Positions 63,609 to 64,000 of a stretch of DNA of 64,000 nt are shown here, piece by piece. The position numbers were made by a program, and so were the translations under genes. Within the stretch, counting starts at the first letter, position 1. Every line of letters begins with the position of its first letter. The stretch covers positions 1,022,233 through 1,086,232 of the forward strand of contig JACDOX010000013.1 of assembly GCA_014549065.1 (NCBI GenBank), in the 5' to 3' direction. The DNA is from Cardinalis cardinalis. Its lineage: Eukaryota > Chordata > Aves > Passeriformes > Cardinalidae. Below the pieces are notes generated by a model. It did not search any database and had not been told where the DNA came from. It worked only from the letters and a program-made list of their open reading frames with translations.

Positions 63609-63989
63609 GAACTGGAGATCCAGGCACGTGCACACGGCCTTCCGGTCATGTCTTCACTCAGTGCTGTCGATTTAGCTGCACAAGTCATCAAGCAACAGTC
63701 TTATCCAGAGGAGAACTCTGTAGACTACTCTCAACAAATGCCTCTGGTACATGGACAAAATTCTGATGTCTGCGATGGATCTACAGCCTTTTCTGATCCC
63801 CTTTCACACTTCACNGATTTGTCCTTCAGCGCAGCTTTAAAAGAGGAGCAACGGCTAGAGGAAATTTTATTGGACGACACAGTGTCACCATTTGGAACAG
63901 ACCCACTCTTGTCCTCNACGTCTCCAGCTGCATCAAAAGAGAGCAGCAGGAGAAGCAGCTTTAGCACAGATGATGGAGATGATTTATAA
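63609..63989 (+). CDS. TFEC: TFEC terminal coding exon 8 (C-terminal domain)
   Basis: The exon starts after ATGTTAG with [12 protein letters not shown] and runs 126 codons to TAA at 63987-63989, residues 257-382. It adds the last zipper residues and the TFEC-specific C-terminus: [67 protein letters not shown]. Serine-rich SSRRSS matches the C-terminal phosphorylated patch of MITF. IKQQS occupies the place of the second MITF sumoylation motif (IKQE) but lacks the glutamate. Ambiguous bases at 63815 and 63917 fall at third positions of Thr (ACN) and Ser (TCN) codons, so the protein is unaffected. Only 11 bases follow the stop, so no polyadenylation signal can be seen. Confidence 0.97.
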   Translation, partial: ELEIQARAHGLPVMSSLSAVDLAAQVIKQQSYPEENSVDYSQQMPLVHGQNSDVCDGSTAFSDPLSHFXDLSFSAALKEEQRLEEILLDDTVSPFGTDPLLSXTSPAASKESSRRSSFSTDDGDDL

Positions 63990-64000
63990 AAGCAGAAAGG

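Larger units (their letters stand above)
30352..63989 (+). other. TFEC: TFEC gene span (eight coding exons)
   Basis: This is the coding span of a MiT/TFE-family bHLH-zipper transcription factor, related to MITF, TFEB and TFE3. Joining the eight exons gives 382 codons with every junction in frame and every intron GT-AG. Intron lengths are about 443, 2136, 15823, 858, 4230, 8090 and 909 bp. Four exon lengths (96, 57, 76 and 148 bp) equal those I recall for the matching MITF exons. The C-terminal exon ([37 protein letters not shown]) is specific to TFEC and rules out MITF, TFEB and TFE3. Family knowledge: these proteins bind CACGTG and CATGTG E-boxes as homo- or heterodimers in the nucleus, and TFEC is best known from macrophages and related cells. 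The product is longer than the roughly 347-residue human form I recall, because it keeps the MITF-like VQTHLEN exon. Transcription start and 3' UTR are not identified. Confidence 0.96.

Noticed and set aside
63731..63967. A 78-codon minus-strand ORF
   Set aside because: It is the antisense shadow of TFEC exon 8.
30352..63989. Assignment of the gene to MITF rather than TFEC
   Set aside because: Exon 6 reads NINYR (MITF NINDR), exon 7 reads [11 protein letters not shown] (MITF [11 protein letters not shown]), and the C-terminus has the TFEC-specific [18 protein letters not shown] and DDGD motifs.
1..64000. tRNA, rRNA, CRISPR or bacterial operon features
   Set aside because: No tRNA-like cloverleaf, ribosomal RNA stretch or spaced repeat array was recognised; the sequence is vertebrate nuclear DNA.

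Overview
The window is nuclear DNA from a bird. It is AT-rich and intron-dominated, with single ambiguous bases scattered through it. It carries several CR1 LINE 3' ends with the avian 'ATTCTATGATTCTATGA' tail, and one LTR of a type I associate from memory with songbirds and other Neoaves. There are no bacterial features; most open frames longer than 60 codons are chance frames in non-coding DNA.

The one gene I can support is TFEC, a MiT/TFE-family bHLH leucine-zipper transcription factor, on the + strand. I reconstruct eight coding exons: 30352-30384, 30828-31070, 33207-33302, 49126-49240, 50099-50155, 54386-54461, 62552-62699 and 63609-63989. All junctions keep frame and use GT-AG introns, and the product is 382 residues. 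The order is a short 11-residue N-terminus, the family 'VQTHLEN' region, an acidic segment (MEEVIEDII), a Ser/Pro segment with a VKRE motif, the basic region and helix-loop-helix, the leucine zipper, and the TFEC-specific C-terminus ending DDGDDL. The stop codon lies 11 bases before the window ends, so the 3' UTR lies outside. The 11-codon first exon is too short for ordinary ORF calling. It mirrors the melanocyte-type first exon of the paralogue MITF.

Layout: 1-30351 is non-coding upstream sequence, with a minus-strand solo LTR (16868-17482), two CR1 fragments (25555-26000, 27778-27895), microsatellites and possible older repeats. 30352-63989 is TFEC. Its 15.8-kb third intron holds three more CR1 fragments (37606-37815, 43285-43910, 46585-46765), a CpG-rich patch with a protein-like minus-strand frame (33983-34276), and a polyadenylation-signal/hairpin module (34838-34865). 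Introns 5 and 6 carry two further CR1 3' ends.

The observations most worth checking are the MITF-M-like first exon just 443 bp upstream of exon 2, a second phase-compatible candidate first exon at 26727-26846, the very GC-rich exon 2, the cluster of ambiguous bases at 28078-28314, and the CpG-rich frame in intron 3.
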